A stretch of DNA of 45,968 bases, taken from NCBI GenBank assembly GCA_020054065.1, contig JAGVLX010000056.1, positions 1-45,968 of the forward strand. The letters run 5' to 3'. This document shows, piece after piece, positions 33,432 to 41,980 of the stretch. The notes under the pieces were generated by a model. The model did no database searches and was not told the DNA's origin. It was given only the letters and a program-made list of their open reading frames with translations. Each line of letters starts with the position of its first letter. The first letter of the stretch is position 1. The stretch is from Parachlamydiales bacterium. Its GTDB lineage: Bacteria; Chlamydiota; Chlamydiia; Chlamydiales; JAEYWL01. Position numbers and translations under genes: made by a program.

Positions 33432-34290
33432 GGACACCAAAGTGATCACGCAAGGGATCACCGGAAAATCGGGAAGCCTCCATACCGAGCAATGCCTTGC
33501 TTACGGCTCGAAGTTTGTCGGTGGTGTGACGCCAGGCAAAGGCGGTCAAGAGACGTTAGGGCTGCCGATTTTCGACACCGTCGCCGAAGCAAAAAAAGCC
33601 ACGGGCTGCAATGCCAGCATGATTTTTGTGCCGCCGCCCTACGCTGCCGATGCGATCCTTGAAGCCGAGGACGCCGAGTTGGAACTAATTGTATGCATTA
33701 CGGAGGGCATTCCCATCAAAGATATGATCGAGGTCAGCCAAGTGATGCGCCAAAGCAAGACCAGCCGGCTGATCGGACCCAACTGTCCAGGAGTCATCAC
33801 GCCGGATGAATGCAAGATTGGCATCATGCCAGGATATATCCACCGCAAAGGGAATATCGGCATCGTGTCCCGCTCAGGGACTTTGACTTATGAAGCCGTC
33901 TGGCAAACCACACAGCTTGGCCTCGGCCAATCTACGTGTGTGGGGATTGGAGGGGATCCCTTGAATGGCACTTCCTTTATCGATGTACTGCAGCGGTTTG
34001 AAAAAGACCCTGAGACGCACGCCATCTTGATGATCGGCGAAATCGGTGGAGAAGCCGAGGAGGAAGCAGCGGAATGGATCAAAGCGCACTGCTCCAAACC
34101 GGTTGCCGCCTTTATCGCCGGAACGACCGCTCCACCTGGAAGACGGATGGGGCATGCCGGTGCCATCGTTTCCGGTGGAGTCGGCACGGCCGCCGATAAA
34201 ATCAAAGCGCTTAAAAACGCTAACGCAATCATTGCTGAAACTCCATCCGACATGGGTTTAGCTGTATCCAAAGCCTTGAAACAACACTAA
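33412..34290 (+). CDS. sucD: Succinyl-CoA synthetase alpha subunit
   Basis: The 292-aa alpha subunit binds CoA and carries the phosphohistidine. It begins [34 protein letters not shown] is near residue 120, and the phosphorylated histidine is in [13 protein letters not shown] near 246. The ATG at 33412 is chosen because it gives the usual family N-terminus; the reading from 33346 adds residues that overlap sucC without conservation. It works as a complex with SucC. Confidence 0.96.
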   Translation: MAIFVNKDTKVITQGITGKSGSLHTEQCLAYGSKFVGGVTPGKGGQETLGLPIFDTVAEAKKATGCNASMIFVPPPYAADAILEAEDAELELIVCITEGIPIKDMIEVSQVMRQSKTSRLIGPNCPGVITPDECKIGIMPGYIHRKGNIGIVSRSGTLTYEAVWQTTQLGLGQSTCVGIGGDPLNGTSFIDVLQRFEKDPETHAILMIGEIGGEAEEEAAEWIKAHCSKPVAAFIAGTTAPPGRRMGHAGAIVSGGVGTAADKIKALKNANAIIAETPSDMGLAVSKALKQH

Positions 34291-34294
34291 GATT

Positions 34295-35440
34295 ATGCTC
34301 ATTGTTAATTCTCGTATTCCTGTCCGTGCTTACCCGTTATTTTTTTTAATGGCCTTCCTGATTGGCTGGGTCAATACGATGGACCTCTACAATACTCTGA
34401 TCTGGGTGGCCGTGATCACCGTGTCGGTCCTTGTTCATGAATATGGACATGCTCTGACGGCTGTTTTGTTTGGGCAAACGGCCCAGATTGATTTAGTCGG
34501 TTTGGGTGGACTTACCACACGCAACGGTCCTAAGCTGCCGTTGTGGAAAGATTTTTTCATCGTCTTGAATGGTCCCATGGCCGGTTTTTTACTGTGGATC
34601 CTTTCTCTTAAATTGCTGCGCATGACTGAGGATCACACCACGCTATGGGCCAAGGCTCTGTGGATTAGCGTACAGGTGAATTTATTTTGGACGTTGGTGA
34701 ATTTGCTGCCCGTTCAACCCTTGGATGGCGGACATCTGTTGACGATCATGATGGAAGCGATTTTTGGATTCCGCGGCATGAAAATCGCCTATTTTATCAG
34801 CTCGTTAATGGCGGTCGCGATCAGTTTGTTCTTTTTTGCTTTGCAATATATTTTACCGGGAGCGCTCTTTCTGCTCATGGCGTTCGAAGGATTCAGGATG
34901 TGGCGGATGTCGCTATCCATGACCCGGCAAGATAAAGATACAACCTTGCAGGAGCTCCTCAGGCATGCAGATGAAAATATTTCGATTGGCAATGTGCCGG
35001 AAGCGATGACGCAATTGCGGATCATTCGCGACACCGTGAAGGAGGGGATCGTCCACCGTTCTGCGACGTTATTGATGGCCAAATTGCTGTCTGAGCAAGG
35101 ACAAGACTGGGAAGCATTCCACATGTTGCTGCCGATCAAAAACCAACTGTTAGGAGAAGGACGCTATTTGCTGTATCAATTGGCATGCAAACAGAAAGCA
35201 TGGAAAGTGGCGGTTGAACTAGGGGATAGCGCCTACCACGACTATCCAAGCGCCGAAACCGCCACCCTAAATGCGATCACCCACGCTGCTTTAAATCAGC
35301 TTCAGCCGACCATTGGCTGGCTGCAACGTGCGCTTAATGATGGGGCAAACAATATTCAAGAGGTTATTGCAAGCCCTGAATTCAATGAGATCCGCAACAC
35401 GCCGGCCTTTGCCGCGTGGCTTAAAAAAGCTGTTAAATGA
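34295..35440 (+). CDS. M50 site-2-type membrane metalloprotease with C-terminal TPR-like region
   Basis: A 381-aa protein. The N-terminal half is a site-2 protease fold: HEYGH (48-52) in a membrane helix binds zinc, and NLLPVQPLDGGH (about 136-147) gives the third ligand Asp144. Further helices run to about residue 205. The C-terminal half (about 210-375) is soluble and helical, in TPR-like repeats (for example EAMTQLRIIRDTVKEGI and WKVAVELGDSAYHD). Such enzymes cut membrane proteins within the bilayer, often regulators. It starts four bases after sucD, so it is co-transcribed with it, which is unusual and may be chance. Confidence 0.87.
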   Translation: MLIVNSRIPVRAYPLFFLMAFLIGWVNTMDLYNTLIWVAVITVSVLVHEYGHALTAVLFGQTAQIDLVGLGGLTTRNGPKLPLWKDFFIVLNGPMAGFLLWILSLKLLRMTEDHTTLWAKALWISVQVNLFWTLVNLLPVQPLDGGHLLTIMMEAIFGFRGMKIAYFISSLMAVAISLFFFALQYILPGALFLLMAFEGFRMWRMSLSMTRQDKDTTLQELLRHADENISIGNVPEAMTQLRIIRDTVKEGIVHRSATLLMAKLLSEQGQDWEAFHMLLPIKNQLLGEGRYLLYQLACKQKAWKVAVELGDSAYHDYPSAETATLNAITHAALNQLQPTIGWLQRALNDGANNIQEVIASPEFNEIRNTPAFAAWLKKAVK

Positions 35441-35447
35441 GAACTTT

Positions 35448-36827
35448 TTAAGCAGACGCACTCAATTCAAACCGGTACGATTTAATTCGTCCTTTCTGAA
35501 TATTAGCTAGAATAGCCGTTCCATCTTCATATAAAACCCTTGTATTTGTATAAGCAGGGCTTAACACATGCGTTTTATGCATCAAATCACAAACCGCAAC
35601 ACGGGAATTGTCATACGCATACAAAGTGTAGTGTTCCATTTTCATCCAGGAGACCGCTCGTTCAAATAATTTGAAACGATGATGGATTTTCCAGGTTTCT
35701 TTATTAATGACCGTCACCGTTCCATCCGTTCCCCCTAAGCAAATGAATTTAGGATCCAGCTGGGCAACCCCACAAAATCCTGAATCATGATTGAACGAGT
35801 GAAGGCATGTTCCTCTGTCTATATCCCACGTCCTCACAACACCATTAAAGGTGCTTGTTAATAAAAAGTTAGCCACAATTTTGATCCGAATAATGCACGT
35901 ATCATAGGTTTCACGGGGAAGCACAAACTCGCGTACCTCATCACCAGTAGCAAGATTGACCTGTTTGACACTCCCATTCTCCGCTCCATAAAAGAGACAA
36001 TCGTTGGCCACATTGACATCCAACGAATTGGCAATCGCCACGGTGTGGAGTTTGATCAACTTTGTGGTTTCAAGGGAGTAAACACGAATCTTAATGCGAT
36101 CTTGCAACGATCCCACATGCGGCACAACGACCGCAAAATCTTTAGACGTATAGATTTTATCGGGTTCGATCGGCAGGGTGAACGTTTTGACGCACTGCAT
36201 CGTCAGTAAATCCCACATCTTAAGCTTTTGGTCGCGTGCTCCAGAGAACAAATAATCGTGTGTGAGATGCAAACAGCGGACATGGTTTGTATGCCCGCTG
36301 AATTGGCGGATCAATTTTCCCGTCCGGGTATTGTAGGCATTGATTAAATTATCTGTACCAGCTGTGTACAATACCTTATGAGCACGATGCGGGCATGGTC
36401 GAACGGTACAGTCGCCAAGCACATACGCCCGGATCGGACGTTCGTTGGCTTTCCAACGCTTTGGAACAGTTGTGGAAAAAAACGTCCATTTTGGGAGGTG
36501 CAGCTGTCTGAAGATCTGCTCTTTCCAGTTAAACTGAAGGTTCCTTTTTTCCGTTTCATAGAGAGCCGGCCAAACTTCTTGGCACACTTGCTTCCAAAAA
36601 AAATTAGAGTTGATCGCACCATTCCAAAACCTGCAGACTCTTCTTGCAACCGTAAGCAAGGTTGTTTTATCCAGAAATGCAAAAATAATGCTCAGCACTT
36701 CTGGAGGCAGGACAGCAATTTTTGGTTGTGGATGTTGATAACAGATTACGTCTTCCGACGTACAGTCAGGCGGAATTTCAGGAAGACCGCCTTGTGAGAC
36801 CGGTGAAAAGGCGACTGGAGTGCCCAT
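35448..36827 (-). CDS. F-box plus WD40-repeat protein
   Basis: A 459-aa eukaryote-like protein. Residues about 38-83 form an F-box (LPPEVLSIIFAFLDKTTLLT...CRFWN), the motif that binds Skp1 in host SCF ubiquitin ligases. From about 130 to the end are six to seven WD40-type blades, for example GHTNHVRCLHL then LFSGARDQKLKMWDL, and TSTFNGVVRTWDI, which normally bind the substrate. This F-box/WD40 layout is that of host adaptor proteins such as Fbw family members. F-box proteins are known to be expanded in amoeba-associated Chlamydiae. There is no signal peptide; injection by type III secretion is inferred. A strong GGAGG site precedes the ATG. Confidence 0.88.
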   Translation of the reverse strand: MGTPVAFSPVSQGGLPEIPPDCTSEDVICYQHPQPKIAVLPPEVLSIIFAFLDKTTLLTVARRVCRFWNGAINSNFFWKQVCQEVWPALYETEKRNLQFNWKEQIFRQLHLPKWTFFSTTVPKRWKANERPIRAYVLGDCTVRPCPHRAHKVLYTAGTDNLINAYNTRTGKLIRQFSGHTNHVRCLHLTHDYLFSGARDQKLKMWDLLTMQCVKTFTLPIEPDKIYTSKDFAVVVPHVGSLQDRIKIRVYSLETTKLIKLHTVAIANSLDVNVANDCLFYGAENGSVKQVNLATGDEVREFVLPRETYDTCIIRIKIVANFLLTSTFNGVVRTWDIDRGTCLHSFNHDSGFCGVAQLDPKFICLGGTDGTVTVINKETWKIHHRFKLFERAVSWMKMEHYTLYAYDNSRVAVCDLMHKTHVLSPAYTNTRVLYEDGTAILANIQKGRIKSYRFELSASA

Positions 36828-36897
36828 GATTGACCTCCGTTTAACTTTATATAGCGATTAGTCCTATTAAGGTGAACATTAAAATTAAACTAGGCAT

Positions 36898-36941
36898 ATA
36901 GGAGGTCCTGTCCGTCGTGTATGTCCCGTTTGTCCTGCTCT
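36898..36941. repeat. Word-repeat stretch, single arm
   Basis: The 3' end of the leftward M20 peptidase gene is followed by ggtcctgtccgtcgtg, tatgtcccgt and ttgtcctgc, words shared with 15836-15890. No opposing arm is present between here and the F-box gene. Confidence 0.55.
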
Positions 36942-38324
36942 TTATGATTTATTTTCACCCAATAAAGCAATCGTCCGCGCCATTGTAAGGAACCCTTGCT
37001 TCAAACGGTCGAGCGAAAAATGTTCATTGGGAGCATGGATTTGGTCGGTGGCTAGCCCAAAACCCATCATGGCTAACTCTCCGCCAGAAGCTTCTCTTAA
37101 TCCATTCGTGATCGGAATCGAGCCTCCCTCTAGGATAAACTGGCACGGCTTTTTGAACACCTCCCCATACGCTGTGGCAAACGCTTGCACAATCTTGGAT
37201 GAGGGGGCGGTGCGAATTCCAGGTCCACCCCCTTCATGCACATGCACAGTGACTTGCACGCCACTAGGAGTGTTCTTTTCAATGAATTGTTTGACCTGTT
37301 GGCCGATCTTAGAAGGCACTTGATTCGGCACAAGCCGGCACGAAATTTTAGCATTTGCAACAGCGGGGATCACTGTCTTGAATCCCTTGCCACTGTATCC
37401 GCCATAGATGCCGTTGATCTCAAGGGTCGGACGCAGCCAGGCGCGTTCGAAGGGAGTGTACTGCTTCTCTCCGCCGGTTGCTTCTGAACCGAACTCTTTT
37501 TTATACTGGGCTTGATCGAATTCCAAGGCGAGAAGCTTGCGTTCATCCGCCGAAAGTTCCGCCACATCATCATAAAATCCGGGCACGAGCACTTTTCCTT
37601 GCGGGTCGCGCAATTTGCTTAAGATTTCGATCAAGGCGTGGATGGGGTTGAAGGCCACTCCGCCGTGCGACCCGGAATGAAGGTCCCCCCGGGTTCCTTG
37701 AACAATTACATCCATCGTAATGATTCCGCGGCACCCGAGGGTAACCGCTGGAGAGTCGGGTCCCAAAATTCCCAAATCGACAATGGTGACATAGTCGGCT
37801 TTAAGCTGCTCCTTTTTGGTTTGCAGCAGTTTTGTTAAACCTGGACTGCCGATCTCTTCTTCTCCATCGATGATCAGTTTGATGTGAATGGGGAGCCCGC
37901 CATTCTCTTCGATCAGCGATTTCAGGGCGGCGACGGTGTAAAAGCACTGCCCTTTGTTGTCTTGTGCACCACGGGCATACACCAGCCCTTCTTTGATGAG
38001 GGGTTCGAACGGTGGGGACTCCCACAACTCGATCGGATCGATGGGTTGCACATCATAGTGGGTGTACAGAAGTAAAGTCGGGGCATTTTTAGCGGATGAG
38101 TGATAGCTGGCAAATAGGCTGGGGTTGCCAGCGGTATCCCACTGCTCAACCTGGAAGCCGGATTGGGTAAGATAGGCTTTAAGCCAGTCGGCGCATGCTT
38201 GCGACTCTTCGCGATATTCAGAATCAGCGCTGATACTTTTGAAGCGGAGAAATGTTAGGTAATCCTCGAGCAGTTTAGGCTGTTTTTTGTCGTAGGTTTG
38301 GCTGAGTTGTTCAATCGTATTCAT
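36942..38324 (-). CDS. M20 family metallopeptidase (dipeptidase)
   Basis: A 460-aa zinc dipeptidase of the M20 (PepV/DUG1-like) family. Metal ligands are in YTHYDVQP (His89, Asp91), ARGAQDNKGQ (Asp122) and DGEEEIGSPG (Glu155-156). A lid domain follows (about 200-370), and the later ligand is in GGSIPITNG. It probably hydrolyses short peptides in the cytosol. The start ATG at 38324 has GGAAG six bases upstream; an ATG two codons earlier abuts that site. It overlaps the upstream M48 gene by 14 bases, so the two are co-translated. Confidence 0.9.
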   Translation of the reverse strand: MNTIEQLSQTYDKKQPKLLEDYLTFLRFKSISADSEYREESQACADWLKAYLTQSGFQVEQWDTAGNPSLFASYHSSAKNAPTLLLYTHYDVQPIDPIELWESPPFEPLIKEGLVYARGAQDNKGQCFYTVAALKSLIEENGGLPIHIKLIIDGEEEIGSPGLTKLLQTKKEQLKADYVTIVDLGILGPDSPAVTLGCRGIITMDVIVQGTRGDLHSGSHGGVAFNPIHALIEILSKLRDPQGKVLVPGFYDDVAELSADERKLLALEFDQAQYKKEFGSEATGGEKQYTPFERAWLRPTLEINGIYGGYSGKGFKTVIPAVANAKISCRLVPNQVPSKIGQQVKQFIEKNTPSGVQVTVHVHEGGGPGIRTAPSSKIVQAFATAYGEVFKKPCQFILEGGSIPITNGLREASGGELAMMGFGLATDQIHAPNEHFSLDRLKQGFLTMARTIALLGENKS

Positions 38325-39795
38325 GAGCATCTTCCTGTGGAATGGGTTCTACAAGCTTTTTGACCGCTTGGATTTGAAGCGGTTGATTAATGGAGCTAGA
38401 AATTTTTTCACTGGCATCCTGAATCCATTCATGCACTTGTTTGAATGGGGGCGTGGTGGTAAATACGCTTGAGAGCGCAGCAAAAGTGACTAAGCAGAGA
38501 AAGAGAAAAAACCACTTTAAATTCCTCCGTACGGTGCGGTTGTGTTTTTCGACTAGCTGTGAATTGTTCCCGACCTCTTTTAAAAATTGCATTCGCTGAT
38601 CGATGCTATAATGGTGCCAGCTGGGATGGGAGTGAATGTTCCCCGAGATAATCGCTACCGTATCGAGTGCTTTGCGCATATTGTCAGCCGGCAAGCCAAG
38701 CTCCACACCGCTCAAATCCGCTTGCCGTTCAAAGAGACGGGAAAAATACCCAAAGACAAACCGGAAATAGAGCGCAAAGAAAACGGCATTGAATACAAAC
38801 AATGTCAGCAGCTCCAACGAAAACCAAATTGGAGACGGATCGAGGATGTTTTTTAAATAAAAATAGTCGAGCGCTGCTTGTAGAAACAGATCGTTTAAAA
38901 CAACGGAAAGGGCAACACCGGCCAAAATGATGAAAGGGTAGATGATTAAATGGTGATGACGGGTATGGCCGATTTCATGCGCTAAAACCGCTTCTACTTC
39001 ATCCGGGGTCAAATGCTGGAGCAATCCCTGCGTAAACATCAGATAGCGGAAACGTGGAATAATGCCGACGATCGCTGCCGTTACCGATGTGTTAAGGACG
39101 GTCCAAATTTTAAATCCAGCGTGTTTAAATTGCGCCTTGTCGCATAACGCCTGCAAGCGTGGGACTAACACAGGATCATTCAACGGGACGCAACGCCAGA
39201 TTAACTGGATGAAATAAGGATACACAGCAAACATGAGCAAAAGCAGGACGATAGAAAAGCCGTAAAATAGCGTGTCGCCCGTTACGGATGAAGTTTGGGG
39301 AAGCACTGCCCCTAAATAGGGAATTAGGTCGGCAAACAGCGTGAGCACAAGAAAAGGGAGAATGAATGGCACCATGATCAGCAGCGAGCGCAAAGATTCG
39401 GAGACGCTGCTGTAGAGATCAAGTTTACGCAGCTTATGGATCGTGAAGTAGTAGGTGAATAAACCCCCAAAATAAAGCAGGAGCGCTTCCAACGAGGTCA
39501 CCGTGTGCCAGGTGTTAAGGGATACACTTTGCCAGGTTTGATGGCCGCCTAAAAACAGGTAGTAGATGACCAGAAACACCAGCAGTTCAAAATTAACCAA
39601 AAAGGTGAGCCTAGGGGAAATTTTTTTTCTAAACACCCACGCTTGTAGGACGATCAGCGCAAGCAGACCCACGTAAATTCCTACGCTGGCCAAGAAAGGG
39701 TGGGTGATTCCATAGGGAGAGCTCTCGAAACTATTGTCCGGCGCCAAGTTACTGACCATCAAGACTAAAATAAGGAATATTAGGTTGGAAAACAC
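38311..39795 (-). CDS. M48 family membrane metalloprotease
   Basis: A 494-aa membrane protease of the Ste24/HtpX family. Several hydrophobic helices (about 1-20, 35-55, 65-82, 105-120, 140-165, 175-200) come before the zinc motif LAHEIGH (273-277), followed by two more helices (about 285-310 and 325-350) and the downstream FERQADLSG ligand block near 360. The layout matches Ste24-like CAAX proteases more than the short HtpX. It may act in membrane protein quality control. The start is a GTG with an AAGG site; the gene leads a leftward operon with the M20 peptidase. Confidence 0.87.
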   Translation of the reverse strand: MFSNLIFLILVLMVSNLAPDNSFESSPYGITHPFLASVGIYVGLLALIVLQAWVFRKKISPRLTFLVNFELLVFLVIYYLFLGGHQTWQSVSLNTWHTVTSLEALLLYFGGLFTYYFTIHKLRKLDLYSSVSESLRSLLIMVPFILPFLVLTLFADLIPYLGAVLPQTSSVTGDTLFYGFSIVLLLLMFAVYPYFIQLIWRCVPLNDPVLVPRLQALCDKAQFKHAGFKIWTVLNTSVTAAIVGIIPRFRYLMFTQGLLQHLTPDEVEAVLAHEIGHTRHHHLIIYPFIILAGVALSVVLNDLFLQAALDYFYLKNILDPSPIWFSLELLTLFVFNAVFFALYFRFVFGYFSRLFERQADLSGVELGLPADNMRKALDTVAIISGNIHSHPSWHHYSIDQRMQFLKEVGNNSQLVEKHNRTVRRNLKWFFLFLCLVTFAALSSVFTTTPPFKQVHEWIQDASEKISSSINQPLQIQAVKKLVEPIPQEDAHEYD

Positions 39796-39913
39796 AAGGC
39801 CTTCTCTAGATAGTTGGGTATAATCCGTATTAAAGGATAGAATACGCTTATATAGAGAATCAATCAGTTTTTACGCCTACTCTAAACTCAAGTGTGAACT
39901 CAATAAGGATCTT

Positions 39914-40873
39914 ATGACTTATCCGATCTACGATTTGCATTGCGACATGCTCCTTTATCTAGCAACGGGTCAAAACCGGACCCCATTAGATCCCTGCGTC
40001 CGCTGTTCAATACCGCAGATGCAGGCCGGCAATGTGAAACTTCAGGTGTTAGCCAATTTTGCGGTGACCGAACCCAATTCGACTGTTAAAGGGATGGCTC
40101 AAGCCAAGCTATTTCAGCCCCTTCTCAAACGGTATGCCGCTGATTTGAAAACGATCCGCCTGATCACCGCGATCGAAAATAGTTCGGCTTTCAGCGAAGA
40201 AGATGAACCCTTGAAGGCTAGCCTTGAGCGGTTGGAGACCTTCATTAAATTGAGCGGCAAGCCTCTTTACATCAGCTTGACTTGGAATTCTGAGAATCGG
40301 TTTGGCGGGGGAGCGCATACCCAAACCGGACTCAAGCCCGATGGAAAGGCATTGTTGAATTACCTCTCCGGCCGACGCATCGCGATCGACTTAAGCCATA
40401 CGTCCGATCGGCTGGCAGAAGAGATTTTTAAACAGATCGATCAGCAAAAGCTCCAAATTCCGGTGATTGCCAGCCACTCCAATTTCAGATCCATCAAAAA
40501 TGTCGCGCGCAATTTGCCTGACGAACTCGCTCTGGAGATTAAGAAGCGCAACGGCGTTATTGGGATGAATTTCATCCGGGCATTTTTAGGGGAACAGTCG
40601 GAATCGGCACTCGCCGCTCATCTCGAGCATGCCTTAAAATTAGGGTTAGAGGAACAGATCTGTTTTGGAGCCGACTGGTTTTATGAAGATGACGTTCCTG
40701 AATCGTTGCGACAGGCGATCGGGCCTGGATTTTTTGAAGAGATCGGCGATGCGTCTGTTTATCCAGCTGTCTTGCAGCTATGGAAGAAGAAGCTTGGGCT
40801 TAGCCACGAACTCGCTGCCAACATCGCGCATAAAAATGCGGCGCGTTTAGTGGATTCGCTCCTCCCTGTATGA
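39914..40873 (+). CDS. M19 membrane dipeptidase family protein
   Basis: A 319-aa enzyme of the renal dipeptidase family. All zinc ligands are visible: YDLHCDM (His9, Asp11), the bridging glutamate in LITAIENS (about residue 91), and histidines in DLSHTSD (about 163) and ASHSNFR (about 194). The block GADWFYEDD near 253 is also typical. No signal peptide is evident, so it is probably cytosolic. It precedes the PAP2 gene by nine bases. It likely cleaves dipeptides, possibly D-amino acid containing ones. Confidence 0.88.
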   Translation: MTYPIYDLHCDMLLYLATGQNRTPLDPCVRCSIPQMQAGNVKLQVLANFAVTEPNSTVKGMAQAKLFQPLLKRYAADLKTIRLITAIENSSAFSEEDEPLKASLERLETFIKLSGKPLYISLTWNSENRFGGGAHTQTGLKPDGKALLNYLSGRRIAIDLSHTSDRLAEEIFKQIDQQKLQIPVIASHSNFRSIKNVARNLPDELALEIKKRNGVIGMNFIRAFLGEQSESALAAHLEHALKLGLEEQICFGADWFYEDDVPESLRQAIGPGFFEEIGDASVYPAVLQLWKKKLGLSHELAANIAHKNAARLVDSLLPV

Positions 40874-40882
40874 GGTGGTCTT

Positions 40883-41935
40883 ATGGGTAAATTTGCTCCT
40901 GCTCTGGTTGCGTTAGCTATTAGTTTTAATTTTGTTTTGCCGGCAGCGCAACCCATTACTGTTGATGAGCTCAAAGAGTGGGATGGGATCGCGGCATCGT
41001 TATGCGAAAAGCAAACGGCTGATCAATACGGATGGAAGCCGCGTACTTTTTCCTACCTGTATGGGGCGCAATCCGATTTTGTGAATCTGTTGCAGGAGCG
41101 TACCGGAAAGCGGGACGGATCGATCGCTCCGATTTCCGCTGGCATTTTAACGCTGTTCTTCCCCGATTATCCGACGCCAAAAGATTCTGATCCGCTGTCG
41201 AACACAATTGCGGCCGAGGTGTTGGAAAAGTACCGTCAACGGTTTGAGAAAGAGAATAACCAAATCAAGCCCTATCCGGAACATACAAATCCGGATGCTT
41301 GGCACGGGACACAACCCTATTATGGGCTGAGCGTGGGGAGTTTGATGCCTTGGTTCCAAAAGGATAACAAGCCTCAACTATGCAAGCCGCCAGAATCGCT
41401 GGAATTGTCGTATTGGCAAATGCAACTGGAGCAAATGAAGCAGGCGATGAAAGGGTTGACGCCGCAACGGAAAGAAATGATTCTGTTTTGGGCGGGCATG
41501 TCTGGACCTGGATCAGGGGATTGGCTGACGATTGCGGATCAATATATGGATCAGGTGAACACGCCTTTAGGAAAGCGGTTGGCGATTCGCAGTGAGTTGG
41601 CTAAGGGGATCTACGATGCGTTTATTTGTTGTTTTGCGAGCAAGTATGCGTATTGGATCAAACGTCCATTGATGATCGATCCGACGCTAAAGACTGTGAT
41701 TGAAACACCCAATCATCCCAGCTATCCGGCGGGGCATTCGACGATCTCGAAGCTTGCAGCAGAATTGTTGTCCGATCATTTCCCAGAAGGGCAAACTCAG
41801 TTTGCTTATTTAGCGGAACAGTGCGGAATGTCCAGAATCTGGGCTGGCATCCATTTTCCGGCTGACCATGAATCCGGCACCCAATTAGGCAAAGCTGTCG
41901 CCGACCAAGTGCGCGAAAAAAGGAGACATAGGTGA
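40883..41935 (+). CDS. Exported PAP2 / vanadium-haloperoxidase-like phosphatase
   Basis: A 350-aa protein with an N-terminal signal-like segment (about 1-24, ending PAAQ). The three acid phosphatase signature blocks are present: KRPLM (about 258), PSYPAGHS (about 276-283) and SRIWAGIHFPADHESG (about 314-329) with the catalytic histidines. The size and helical insert resemble the PAP2-type vanadium haloperoxidase group rather than small lipid phosphatases. Phosphatase activity in the periplasm is more likely than haloperoxidase, but this cannot be told by eye. It shares an operon with the M19 gene, and its stop codon lies inside the following hairpin. Confidence 0.85.
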   Translation: MGKFAPALVALAISFNFVLPAAQPITVDELKEWDGIAASLCEKQTADQYGWKPRTFSYLYGAQSDFVNLLQERTGKRDGSIAPISAGILTLFFPDYPTPKDSDPLSNTIAAEVLEKYRQRFEKENNQIKPYPEHTNPDAWHGTQPYYGLSVGSLMPWFQKDNKPQLCKPPESLELSYWQMQLEQMKQAMKGLTPQRKEMILFWAGMSGPGSGDWLTIADQYMDQVNTPLGKRLAIRSELAKGIYDAFICCFASKYAYWIKRPLMIDPTLKTVIETPNHPSYPAGHSTISKLAAELLSDHFPEGQTQFAYLAEQCGMSRIWAGIHFPADHESGTQLGKAVADQVREKRRHR

Positions 41936-41980
41936 CCTTTAATGTCCCCTGAGTCCCCTTCGTCACCTTTGTCTCCTTTT
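41918..41980. repeat. Word-repeat hairpin overlapping two stop codons
   Basis: Arms 41918-41937 and 41961-41980 match at 18 of 20 positions. Words are aaaaggagaca and aggtgacc, with tccccttcg in the loop. The left arm contains the last codons and stop of the PAP2 gene, and the right arm reaches the stop codon of the opposite M16C gene, so it has become part of both coding regions. Confidence 0.8.
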
